A DNA stretch of 11,614 nucleotides, taken from assembly GCA_007123425.1 (NCBI GenBank), contig SKLC01000283.1, forward strand, positions 1-11,614. The letters are read 5' to 3'. The translations under genes and the position numbers were made by a program. Source of the DNA: Nitriliruptoraceae bacterium (GTDB lineage Bacteria > Actinomycetota > Nitriliruptoria > Nitriliruptorales > Nitriliruptoraceae). The notes below the pieces were generated by a model. That model had not been told where the DNA came from, made no database searches, and saw only the letters and a program-made list of their open reading frames with translations. Positions 1 to 7,736 of the stretch are shown here, piece by piece (the stretch's first letter is position 1; each line of letters starts with the position of its first letter).

Positions 1-1
1 C

Positions 2-655
2 AACGACCCCGACGGGCCCGCGGGCGGCACGGCGACCCGATCGCTGGTGGTCGTCGCGGTCGCCGGGGGCGTGGGCGTGGGCGCGATCTCGGCCGCCACG
101 GCCTTCCTCGTGCCCTACCTCGTCGCACAGGGCAGCGGCGAGGCCGCTGCGGGCTGGATCCTCGCGCTGGCCAGCCTCTCCGGGGTGGTGATGCGCGTGC
201 TCAACGGGTGGCGCGCGGACTCGCTGGGCACCTCCACCGTCCCCACGATCGTCGTGCTGCTGGCGCTGGGCGCCGCCGGCGGCGTGGCGGTGGCGCTCGC
301 GTCGACGACCCTGGGCATCGCGCTCGGGGCCGTGCTGATGGTCGGCGCCGGGTGGGGGTGGAACGGGCTGCTGGTCCTCGCGATCGTGCGCGCCTTCCCA
401 CAGACCCCGGGCCTGGCCACCGGGATCTCCCAGGTCGGCATCCGCGGTGGTGGGGCGCTCGGGCCGGGTGCCTTCGGCCTGCTGGTGGCGGGGACGGGGT
501 ACGGCGCGGCCTGGACGGCCGTGGGGATCGCGCTGGCCCTGGCCGCGGTGCTGATGCTGGTCGGGGGCCGCCGGCTCCCCGACCCGGCGGCCGACGAGCC
601 GGTGGCCTCGGGCTCGCCCGAACATCCGGGGACGGGGCACGGCCCCACCGGCTAG
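2..655 (+). CDS. MFS transporter, C-terminal half (5' end outside window)
   Basis: The reading frame is open from the first bases of the window, so the true start lies upstream and only about the last 217 residues are visible. Seen: roughly six hydrophobic segments rich in Gly, Ala, Val and Leu, a short basic loop NGWRADSLG resembling the conserved MFS inter-helix motif (G-x-x-x-D-R/K-x-G type), a GWGWNG turn in a helix, and a hydrophilic Pro/Gly-rich tail after the last helix. This is what the second six-helix bundle of a 12-helix major facilitator looks like. The transporter sits in the inner membrane; the substrate cannot be read from sequence. It lies 91 bp ahead of an amidohydrolase / DoeA-like / aldehyde dehydrogenase block, so uptake of the compound degraded by that block is a reasonable inference, not a demonstration. 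The family call is firm; the substrate is unknown. Confidence 0.85.
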   Translation, partial: NDPDGPAGGTATRSLVVVAVAGGVGVGAISAATAFLVPYLVAQGSGEAAAGWILALASLSGVVMRVLNGWRADSLGTSTVPTIVVLLALGAAGGVAVALASTTLGIALGAVLMVGAGWGWNGLLVLAIVRAFPQTPGLATGISQVGIRGGGALGPGAFGLLVAGTGYGAAWTAVGIALALAAVLMLVGGRRLPDPAADEPVASGSPEHPGTGHGPTG

Positions 656-658
656 CGT
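653..658 (+). promoter_or_regulatory. possible -10 box (TAGCGT) overlapping the MFS stop codon
   Basis: TAGCGT fits the loose actinobacterial TANNNT -10 pattern and its first three bases are the stop codon of the transporter gene. It would start a transcript near 665, giving a leader of about 80 nt before the GTG start chosen for the amidohydrolase. No convincing -35 element was seen, so this could be chance in GC-rich DNA. Confidence 0.2.
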
Positions 659-737
659 CGGGTCCGATGCCATGGCCGTGCGCGGTCGCCGCTTGGGCGC
701 CCGCACGGGCTGCAGCGGCGACGTGGCGAGTGGACCT

Positions 738-745
738 GGAGGAGG
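738..745 (+). promoter_or_regulatory. ribosome binding site that decides the amidohydrolase start
   Basis: GGAGGAGG lies directly ahead of GTG 747, with 4 nt between the first GGAGG and the start codon. The in-frame ATG at 672 has no comparable site and would add 25 residues of low-complexity Gly/Arg sequence. The in-frame ATG at 768 is about 25 nt too far from the site. Confidence 0.65.
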
Positions 746-746
746 C

Positions 747-1907
747 GTGCCCGAGAAGTGGCAGCACATGCTCGACGGCGCCGTCGAGCTGCGACGGGAC
801 CTGCACCGCCGGCCGGAGCTGGCGTGGAACGAGCGCGAGACCGCCCGCACCGTCCGGGACGAGCTGACCAAGGCGGGGATCGACTGGCGCTCCGCAGCGG
901 GCACGGGCACGATCGCCCGGCTGGCCGATGACGCGCAGGGACGTCACGTCGCCCTGCGGGCCGACATCGACGCCATGCCGATCACCGAGGCGACCGACGT
1001 GCCCTGGGCCTCGCAGTACGACGGGCTGATGCACGCGTGCGGGCACGACGGCCACACCGCCGCGCTGTTCGCCGCCGCGTGGTGGCTCAAGCGCAACGAG
1101 AGGGAGCTCCCGGGGCCGGTGACGCTGCTGTTCCAGCCCGCCGAGGAGGGCGGGCACGGAGCCAAGCGCATGATCGAGGACGGGGCGCTCGAGGGCGTCG
1201 ACGCGATCTTCGGGTGGCACAACTGGCCGGGCATCCCCTACGGCCGCGCCATCTGCCCCGACGGGCCCGTCATGGCCGCCAACGGCACCTTCCACGTGCG
1301 GGTCACCGGCCGCGGCGGCCACGCCAGCCAGCCCGAGGCGTGCCGCGACCCGGTGCTGGCGGCCTCGGCGATCACCATGGCTCTGCAGCAGGTCGTCAGC
1401 CGCCGCATGCCCGCCCAGCAGGCGGCCGTGGTCAGCGTCACCTCCATCGACGCTCCCAGCATGGAGACGGTGATCCCCGACGAGGCCAACGTCTCCGGCA
1501 GCATCCGCATCGGCGACACCGCCCAGCGCGAGGAGGTCGGCGAGCTGATCACCCGGGTCGCGCAGGACACCGCCCGTGCCTACGGCGTGACCGCCGAGGT
1601 GGAGCTCCGCCCCCGCTACGGGGCCACGATCAACCAGCCCGACCGGGCCGAGGAGCTGCGCGTCGCGCTGCGCGAGGAGCTCGGCCAGGCGTGGGAGAGC
1701 CGTGCCACCCTCGTGCCGATCATGGCCTCCGAGGACTTCAGCTACTACCTCGCGGAGGTGCCCGGCGCCTTCGCGCTGCTCGGTGCCGACGACGGCAGGG
1801 GCCACAGCATCCCGTGCCACAGCCCGCGCTACGACTTCAACGACCGGCTGATCCCGCACGTCGCGCGCGTCTTCGCACACGTGGCGGGCGCGCCGATGCC
1901 ACCCTGA
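747..1907 (+). CDS. M20-family amidohydrolase, candidate N-acetyl-diaminobutyrate deacetylase (DoeB2-like)
   Basis: A zinc-dependent amidohydrolase of the M20D aminoacylase/hippurate hydrolase type, 386 residues from GTG 747, normal for the family. Seen: LRRDLHRRPEL near the N-terminus, ALRADIDAMPI, the metal motif HACGHDGHT with Cys98 and His100, FQPAEEGG with Glu133 (expected general base) and Glu134 (metal ligand), GWHNWPG with His158, the lid-domain GRGGHASQP with His192, SEDFSYY, and CHSPRYDF with His358. All catalytic and metal positions appear intact. Such enzymes remove acyl groups from amino acids in the cytoplasm. Because the next gene resembles ectoine hydrolase, the likely substrate is N-acetyl-L-2,4-diaminobutyrate, as for M20-type deacetylases named DoeB2. 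That assignment rests on context; N-acyl amino acid or hippurate hydrolase activity is the alternative. The start was chosen on its strong ribosome binding site. Confidence 0.88.
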   Translation: MPEKWQHMLDGAVELRRDLHRRPELAWNERETARTVRDELTKAGIDWRSAAGTGTIARLADDAQGRHVALRADIDAMPITEATDVPWASQYDGLMHACGHDGHTAALFAAAWWLKRNERELPGPVTLLFQPAEEGGHGAKRMIEDGALEGVDAIFGWHNWPGIPYGRAICPDGPVMAANGTFHVRVTGRGGHASQPEACRDPVLAASAITMALQQVVSRRMPAQQAAVVSVTSIDAPSMETVIPDEANVSGSIRIGDTAQREEVGELITRVAQDTARAYGVTAEVELRPRYGATINQPDRAEELRVALREELGQAWESRATLVPIMASEDFSYYLAEVPGAFALLGADDGRGHSIPCHSPRYDFNDRLIPHVARVFAHVAGAPMPP

Positions 1908-1916
1908 CCAGGCGGC

Positions 1917-1939
1917 GACGCCGGCCGGTCCGAGGCGTC
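1917..1939 (+). other. intercistronic hairpin, 6-bp stem
   Basis: GACGCC (1917-1922) and GGCGTC (1934-1939) are exact inverted repeats around an 11-nt GC-rich loop, starting 10 nt after the amidohydrolase stop codon. There is no U-tract. It may be a weak terminator or an mRNA-stabilising structure, or chance in GC-rich DNA. Confidence 0.3.
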
Positions 1940-2012
1940 CACGACGACCCGACCGGCGTCGACCGGACAGCCGCAGGCCATGACAGCCCCCGCCCTCCGG
2001 CCCCACCCTCAC

Positions 2013-2029
2013 GGCCCGCCACACGGGCC
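2013..2029 (+). other. hairpin in the leader of the DoeA-like gene
   Basis: GGCCCG (2013-2018) and CGGGCC (2024-2029) pair perfectly around the 5-nt loop CCACA, 33 nt ahead of the ATG at 2063. It could be an operator half-site pair or an RNA structure in the 155-nt gap between the two genes. No regulator binding motif is recognised. Confidence 0.3.
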
Positions 2030-2062
2030 CCACGTTCTCGGCACGAGCGCGACGGAGACACC

Positions 2063-3382
2063 ATGAGACACCGCGATGACATGACGTTCCCGTTCGAGGA
2101 GTACGAGCGGCGGCTGCGCGAGCTGCGAGAGCGCATGGAGCGGCGTCGGCTCGACGCGGTCGTCATCACCGACCCCGAGAACCTGATGTACCTCACCGAC
2201 TACCAGACCACGGGGTACTCGTTCTTCCAGGCGCTGGTGGTCCCGCTCGACGACGAGCCGTTCATGATCACCCGCCGGCTCGAGGAGTCCAACGTCCACG
2301 CCCGAACGTGGGTGGAGGAGACCCGGCCCTACCCCGACACGGGTGACGCGATCCAGATGCTGGTCGAGAGCCTCCGGGAGTTCGGGCTCGATCGCAGCCG
2401 GCTGGGCTACGAGCGCAACAGCTACTACTTCCCCGCCTACCACCAGGACATCATCCACACCTCGTTCATCAACGGGCAGCTCGTCGACTGCTTCGGCATC
2501 GTCGAGGAGGGCCGCATCTGCAAGTCGCCGGCGGAGATCGAGATCATGCAGCGGGCCGCCCGGGCCACCGAGGCGGGGATGCGCGCGGGCCTCGAGGCCT
2601 GCGAGGCCGGGGTCACCGAGAACGAGATCGCGGCCGAGATCAGCGCCGCGATGTTCCGCAACGGCGGGGAGTTCCCCGCGGTCATGCCCTACGTCGCCTC
2701 CGGGCCCCGCTCGATGATCGGCCACGCCACCTGGGAGGGCCGCGTGGTCCAGCCCGGCGAGCATGTCTTCCTCGAGGTGGGCGGCTGCTTCCGCCGCTAC
2801 CACACGGCGATGATGCGCACCGCCGTGCTCGACGAGCTGTCGACCTCGATGGGCAAGGCCCAGGAGCGGATGAAGCTGGCCCTGAGCGAGCTCAAGTCGG
2901 TCCTGCAGCCGGGACTGACGGTCTCCGACGCCGACAACCTCGTGCGCCAGATCATCACCGACAACGACATCGGTGCCGCGCTGGTGACCCGCGCCGGCTA
3001 CTCCATCGGGATCGCCTTCCCGCCCAGCTGGGACGAGGGCTACATCATGAGCCTCAAGCAGGGCGAGAGCCGGATCCTCGAGGAGGGGATGACGATGCAC
3101 GTCATCCCGTTCATGTGGGGGGTCGACGGCGACAAGACCGTCGGCATCTCCGACACGATCCGCGTCACCGAGGACGGGTGCGCGTCCTTCTTCGACCTCG
3201 AGGAGGACTTCACCGTCAAGCCCGAGGAGGCCGGCAAGGACCGCCAGCCCTCGCCCGACCCGGACGCGCCACCGCCGGCCCTGCCGGATCACGCGCGGAT
3301 GGACGAGCCGCACGGCCACAGCCCCGATCGGTCGGGCGAGAGCGACCTCGAGGAGGACGACCTCATCCGGCCCCCGGGCTGA
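2063..3382 (+). CDS. doeA: M24-fold, metal-ligand-deficient hydrolase resembling ectoine hydrolase DoeA/EutD
   Basis: 439 residues from ATG 2063, which has GGAG at 2054-2057 with a 5-nt gap. The fold is that of M24 'pita-bread' peptidases, with an N-terminal creatinase-like domain (about 1-155) followed by the catalytic domain. The five metal ligands of true M24 peptidases are not kept: the first Asp position is Glu238 (FLEVGG), the second is Ala249 (RYHTAMMRT), the His of GHGIG is Tyr313 (GYSIGI), and the two late Glu positions are Ile348 (VIPFMW) and Ser363 (GISDTI). FxE, RYH, GY-x-IGI and PP-x-W are, from memory, the signature of DoeA/EutD, which hydrolyse ectoine to N-acetyl-diaminobutyrate without metal. 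The neighbouring deacetylase-like and semialdehyde dehydrogenase genes fit this. Odd points: the N-terminal half differs from well-known DoeA, and there is a Pro/Asp/Glu-rich tail from about 380. A DoeA-like hydrolase for another cyclic substrate is possible. Confidence 0.62.
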   Translation: MRHRDDMTFPFEEYERRLRELRERMERRRLDAVVITDPENLMYLTDYQTTGYSFFQALVVPLDDEPFMITRRLEESNVHARTWVEETRPYPDTGDAIQMLVESLREFGLDRSRLGYERNSYYFPAYHQDIIHTSFINGQLVDCFGIVEEGRICKSPAEIEIMQRAARATEAGMRAGLEACEAGVTENEIAAEISAAMFRNGGEFPAVMPYVASGPRSMIGHATWEGRVVQPGEHVFLEVGGCFRRYHTAMMRTAVLDELSTSMGKAQERMKLALSELKSVLQPGLTVSDADNLVRQIITDNDIGAALVTRAGYSIGIAFPPSWDEGYIMSLKQGESRILEEGMTMHVIPFMWGVDGDKTVGISDTIRVTEDGCASFFDLEEDFTVKPEEAGKDRQPSPDPDAPPPALPDHARMDEPHGHSPDRSGESDLEEDDLIRPPG

Positions 3383-3490
3383 CGGCGGGCGAGGGTCGGG
3401 TCGCGCTCCGGCCCGCTCTCGAGGTTCCGCCCGGCACCACACGACCATGCACGCAACCGGCACGATCACGCACCGACCCGGAGGGCCACC

Positions 3491-4858
3491 ATGCTCACGG
3501 TCATCGACCCCACCACCGGCAAGCTCGTCCGCGAGGTCGAGGCGGCCGACGCCGAGCAGGCGCAGCAGGCCGTCGCCCGCGCGCAGGAGGCGTTCGGCGA
3601 CTGGCGCCGCCGCACCTTCGCCGAGCGGGCGGAGATCCTGAGCGCCGTCGCCGCCCGCATGCGCGAGGACCGCGAACGGCTCGCCCTGCTGATGACAGAG
3701 GAGATGGGCAAGCCCATCATCGAGGCGCGGGGCGAGGTGGACAAGGCCGCCTGGTGCGCCGAGCACTACGCGGAGCACGCCGAGGCCTACCTCGCGACCG
3801 AGACGCTGGCGTCGGACGCCACGCACAGCTACGTCCAGTATCTCCCGCTCGGCGTGATCCTGGGCATCCTGCCGTGGAACGCTCCCTTCTGGCTGGCGTT
3901 CCGCTTCCTCGCGCCGACCGTGATGGCCGGCAACACCTGCCTGATGAAGCACGACTCGCACGTGCCCGCCTGCGCCGCGGCGATCGCCGAGGTCTTCGAG
4001 GAGGTGGGCCCGCCCGGGATCGTGATCAACCTGCCGCTGCGCTCGTCCGACGTCGAGCCGGTGATCCGCGACCAGCGCGTCAAGGGCGTCTCGCTCACCG
4101 GCTCGGACCGCGCCGGCTCCATCGTCGGCGGCCAGGCGGGCGAGGAGATCATGCCGGCGGTGCTGGAGCTCGGCGGCTCGGATCCGGCCATCGTGCTCGC
4201 GGACGCCGACCTCGAGGCCGCGGCCGCGACGATCACCACGATGCGGATGATCAACGCCGGCCAATCCTGCATCGCCGCCAAGCGCATCATCGTCGAGGAC
4301 GCGGTGCACGACGAGTTCGTGGAGCTGCTCCGAGAGCGGATGGCCGCCCTGACGATGGGCGACCCCCGGGAGGAGGACACGCAGGTGGGCCCCATCGCCC
4401 GGGAGGGCCTGCGGGACGAGCTCCACGACCAGGTGCGTCGCTCGGTGGACGCCGGGGCCACGTGCGTGCTCGGGGGCGAGATCCCCGACGGCGAGGGCTT
4501 CTTCTACCCCCCGACGATCCTCACGGGCGTCACCACCGACATGGCGGCCAGCTGCGAGGAGACGTTCGGTCCGGTCGCCGCCGTGCTGCGGGCCAGCGAC
4601 GCCGACGAGGCCCTGCGGCTGGCCAACGACTCGCCCTACGGGCTCGGCGCCTCGGTGTTCACCGACCGGGCACGCGGCGAGGCGATGGCCCGCGAGATCG
4701 TCAGCGGGCAGGTGGCGGTCAACGGGATCGTCAAGACCGACCCCCGCCTGCCCAGCGGCGGGGTCAAGCGCTCCGGCATCGGACGGGAGCTGGGTCCGCA
4801 CGGCATCCGCGAGTTCGTCAACGCGCAGCAGGTGTGGGTCGGGCCCAAGCAGGAGTGA
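3491..4858 (+). CDS. NAD(P)-dependent semialdehyde dehydrogenase, Sad/GabD1 type (DoeC/Ssd candidate)
   Basis: An aldehyde dehydrogenase of 455 residues, complete, starting at ATG 3491 after GGAGGG (3480-3485). Seen: oxyanion-hole Asn130 in PWNAPFW, cofactor-binding Lys153 in LMKHDS, TGSDRAG at the nucleotide-binding turn, general base Glu226 in LELGGSDP, catalytic Cys260 in NAGQSC exactly 34 residues later as expected, EETFGPV, and the C-terminal GGVKRSGIGRELGPHG. The LELGGSDP, GRELGPHGIREF and RDELHDQV segments match short succinate-semialdehyde dehydrogenases such as E. coli Sad (YneI) and mycobacterial GabD1. Family activity is oxidation of succinate semialdehyde to succinate. In ectoine clusters a homologue (DoeC or Ssd) oxidises aspartate semialdehyde to aspartate, and the preceding gene makes that role likely here. 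It is separated from that gene by 108 bp. Family assignment is firm; substrate choice is inferred from context. Confidence 0.85.
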   Translation: MLTVIDPTTGKLVREVEAADAEQAQQAVARAQEAFGDWRRRTFAERAEILSAVAARMREDRERLALLMTEEMGKPIIEARGEVDKAAWCAEHYAEHAEAYLATETLASDATHSYVQYLPLGVILGILPWNAPFWLAFRFLAPTVMAGNTCLMKHDSHVPACAAAIAEVFEEVGPPGIVINLPLRSSDVEPVIRDQRVKGVSLTGSDRAGSIVGGQAGEEIMPAVLELGGSDPAIVLADADLEAAAATITTMRMINAGQSCIAAKRIIVEDAVHDEFVELLRERMAALTMGDPREEDTQVGPIAREGLRDELHDQVRRSVDAGATCVLGGEIPDGEGFFYPPTILTGVTTDMAASCEETFGPVAAVLRASDADEALRLANDSPYGLGASVFTDRARGEAMAREIVSGQVAVNGIVKTDPRLPSGGVKRSGIGRELGPHGIREFVNAQQVWVGPKQE

Positions 4859-4871
4859 GCCCCACCCGCAG

Positions 4872-4901
4872 GCGGGGCGCGTGCGAATGGGCGCGCCCCG
4901 C
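4872..4901 (+). terminator. 10-bp GC hairpin ending the catabolic block
   Basis: GCGGGGCGCG (4872-4881) and CGCGCCCCGC (4892-4901) pair perfectly around a 10-nt loop, 13 nt after the dehydrogenase stop codon. There is no U-tract, as is common for candidate terminators in high-GC actinobacteria. GCCCC at 4859-4863 could pair instead with GGGGC at 4874-4878, so two mutually exclusive stems are possible. Confidence 0.5.
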
Positions 4902-4954
4902 GCGGCCGCATGGTTGGATGGTCGCACGGTGACACGTGACGAAAGAGCTGTGCG

Positions 4955-5623
4955 GTGAGCGGCCCCGAGCATCCTGGCGACGACCCCACCCGTCGCATCG
5001 ACCCCGAGGAACGCGATGCGACCCGGCCTGTCGCCGGCAGCGAGTGGGGGCGGTCCGCGGACGCCACGCGACGCATCGACCCGGTGGAGGGCGGGGCGGC
5101 CGACCGCGCGGAGGCAGCCGAGCAGCCGCACGAGACGGCACCCGGCGAGCCGGGACGCGGTCGGCACGGCCGCGGTGCGCTGGTGGCCACCGGGATCATG
5201 GGGCTGCTGGTGGGCGTCGTCGCCGCCTTCCTGCTGTTCGCCCTGGGCACGAGCGACCCCACCGAGGACATGGCCGCCCAGGAGCGCATCACCGAGCTCG
5301 AGATCCAGCTCGAGGAGCGCGAGGCGGAGATCGCCGAGCTCGAGGCCCGGCTCGCCGAGGCGGAGGCCGCGGCCGGGGAGCGCGACGCCGACCTCGAGCA
5401 GCAGCGGGACGCCCTCGAGGAGCGCAGCCGGGTCCTCGACGACCGCCAGCAGGCGCTCGATGAGCGGCAGGCGGCCCTCGACGACCGCGAGGCCACGATC
5501 GCCGACCGCGAGGCCCGGGTGCGCGAGGCCGAGGAGGACGGCGACGGGCTGGAGCTCGACGAGGAGACTGCCCGCACGATCGTCGATCGCATCGTCGACA
5601 CGATCCGCGACCTGCTGCCGTAG
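4955..5623 (+). CDS. single-pass membrane protein with repeated D-x-T-R motifs and charged coiled coil
   Basis: 222 residues from GTG 4955, preceded by a weak AAAGAG at 4942-4947. I do not recognise a named family. Visible parts: a disordered, charged N-terminus (1-73) with three D-x-T-R motifs, DPTRRIDP (Thr12), DATRPVA (Thr23) and DATRRIDP (Thr38); basic RGRHGRG just before one hydrophobic helix (75-97), which predicts an N-inside orientation; then a Glu/Asp/Arg/Ala-rich coiled coil (about 106-194) in which Arg157, 164, 171, 178 and 185 recur every seven residues; and a short amphipathic C-terminal helix (203-221) ending in LLP. In each Thr motif the third residue after Thr is Ile or Val, a pattern compatible with phospho-Thr recognition by FHA domains. 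A cell-envelope or scaffold role is only a guess. It lies between the terminator-like hairpin and lepA and is co-oriented with both. Confidence 0.75.
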   Translation: MSGPEHPGDDPTRRIDPEERDATRPVAGSEWGRSADATRRIDPVEGGAADRAEAAEQPHETAPGEPGRGRHGRGALVATGIMGLLVGVVAAFLLFALGTSDPTEDMAAQERITELEIQLEEREAEIAELEARLAEAEAAAGERDADLEQQRDALEERSRVLDDRQQALDERQAALDDREATIADREARVREAEEDGDGLELDEETARTIVDRIVDTIRDLLP

Positions 5624-5660
5624 CGTCCGGCGGGCTGCCGAGCGCCCGGTCGGGCACCGG

Positions 5661-5666
5661 TAGGCT
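5661..5666 (+). promoter_or_regulatory. candidate -10 box (TAGGCT) ahead of lepA
   Basis: TAGGCT matches the TAGGNT -10 form often seen in actinobacteria and lies in the 114-bp gap before the chosen lepA start. Transcription would begin near 5673. A well-spaced -35 was not found. GGAGG at 5680-5684 is too far from either candidate lepA start to act as its usual ribosome binding site. Confidence 0.35.
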
Positions 5667-5737
5667 CCCAGCAGCTCCTGGAGGCGCCGCGCGCCCCGGT
5701 CCCCGCCGTGCATGTCGACCCGAGAGTCTGCCCGCCC

Positions 5738-7591
<1,854 letters not shown>

Positions 7592-7622
7592 GCCCCGGGC
7601 GCGTGCTGCTTTCGGGAGAAGC

Positions 7623-7645
7623 GCTGGCCGCGGGCGTCGGCCAGC
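7623..7645 (+). terminator. hairpin after lepA
   Basis: GCTGGCCG (7623-7630) and CGGCCAGC (7638-7645) form a perfect 8-bp stem with a 7-nt loop, 31 nt after the lepA stop codon. No U-tract follows. It probably separates lepA from the alcohol dehydrogenase gene, which has its own candidate promoter. Confidence 0.42.
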
Positions 7646-7678
7646 CCTCGGAAAGGCACGAGTGGGGCAGAAGGTCCC

Positions 7679-7707
7679 TTCACCAGCGCCATCCGCGCCT
7701 CTAGGTT
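7679..7707 (+). promoter_or_regulatory. candidate promoter for the alcohol dehydrogenase gene
   Basis: TTCACC (7679-7684) and TAGGTT (7702-7707) are separated by exactly 17 bp, the preferred spacing for a housekeeping sigma factor. The -35 matches TTGACA at four of six positions and the -10 fits the actinobacterial TAGGNT form. Transcription would begin near 7714, leaving a short leader that contains the ribosome binding site. Confidence 0.45.
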
Positions 7708-7723
7708 CGCCGGCAGAACCCAC

Positions 7724-7730
7724 GAGGAGG
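7724..7730 (+). promoter_or_regulatory. ribosome binding site that decides the alcohol dehydrogenase start
   Basis: GAGGAGG ends 6 nt before GTG 7737. The start implied is MRALQMTG, matching the usual N-terminus of this dehydrogenase type. Upstream in-frame codons belong to non-coding sequence and the promoter. Confidence 0.7.
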
Positions 7731-7736
7731 CGCACC

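Noticed and set aside
201..2033. A 610-codon reverse-strand frame under the MFS and amidohydrolase genes
   Set aside because: Same high-GC antisense effect; Arg/Pro/Gly-rich with no recognisable domain.
1037..2062. N-terminal extension of the DoeA-like gene into the amidohydrolase
   Set aside because: The extension is Arg-rich out-of-frame translation of the amidohydrolase. A good ribosome binding site and ATG at 2063 match the family N-terminus.
4933..4938. CACGTG palindrome ahead of the membrane coiled-coil gene
   Set aside because: A single 6-bp palindrome is expected by chance in such GC-rich DNA and no matching bacterial regulator is suggested.
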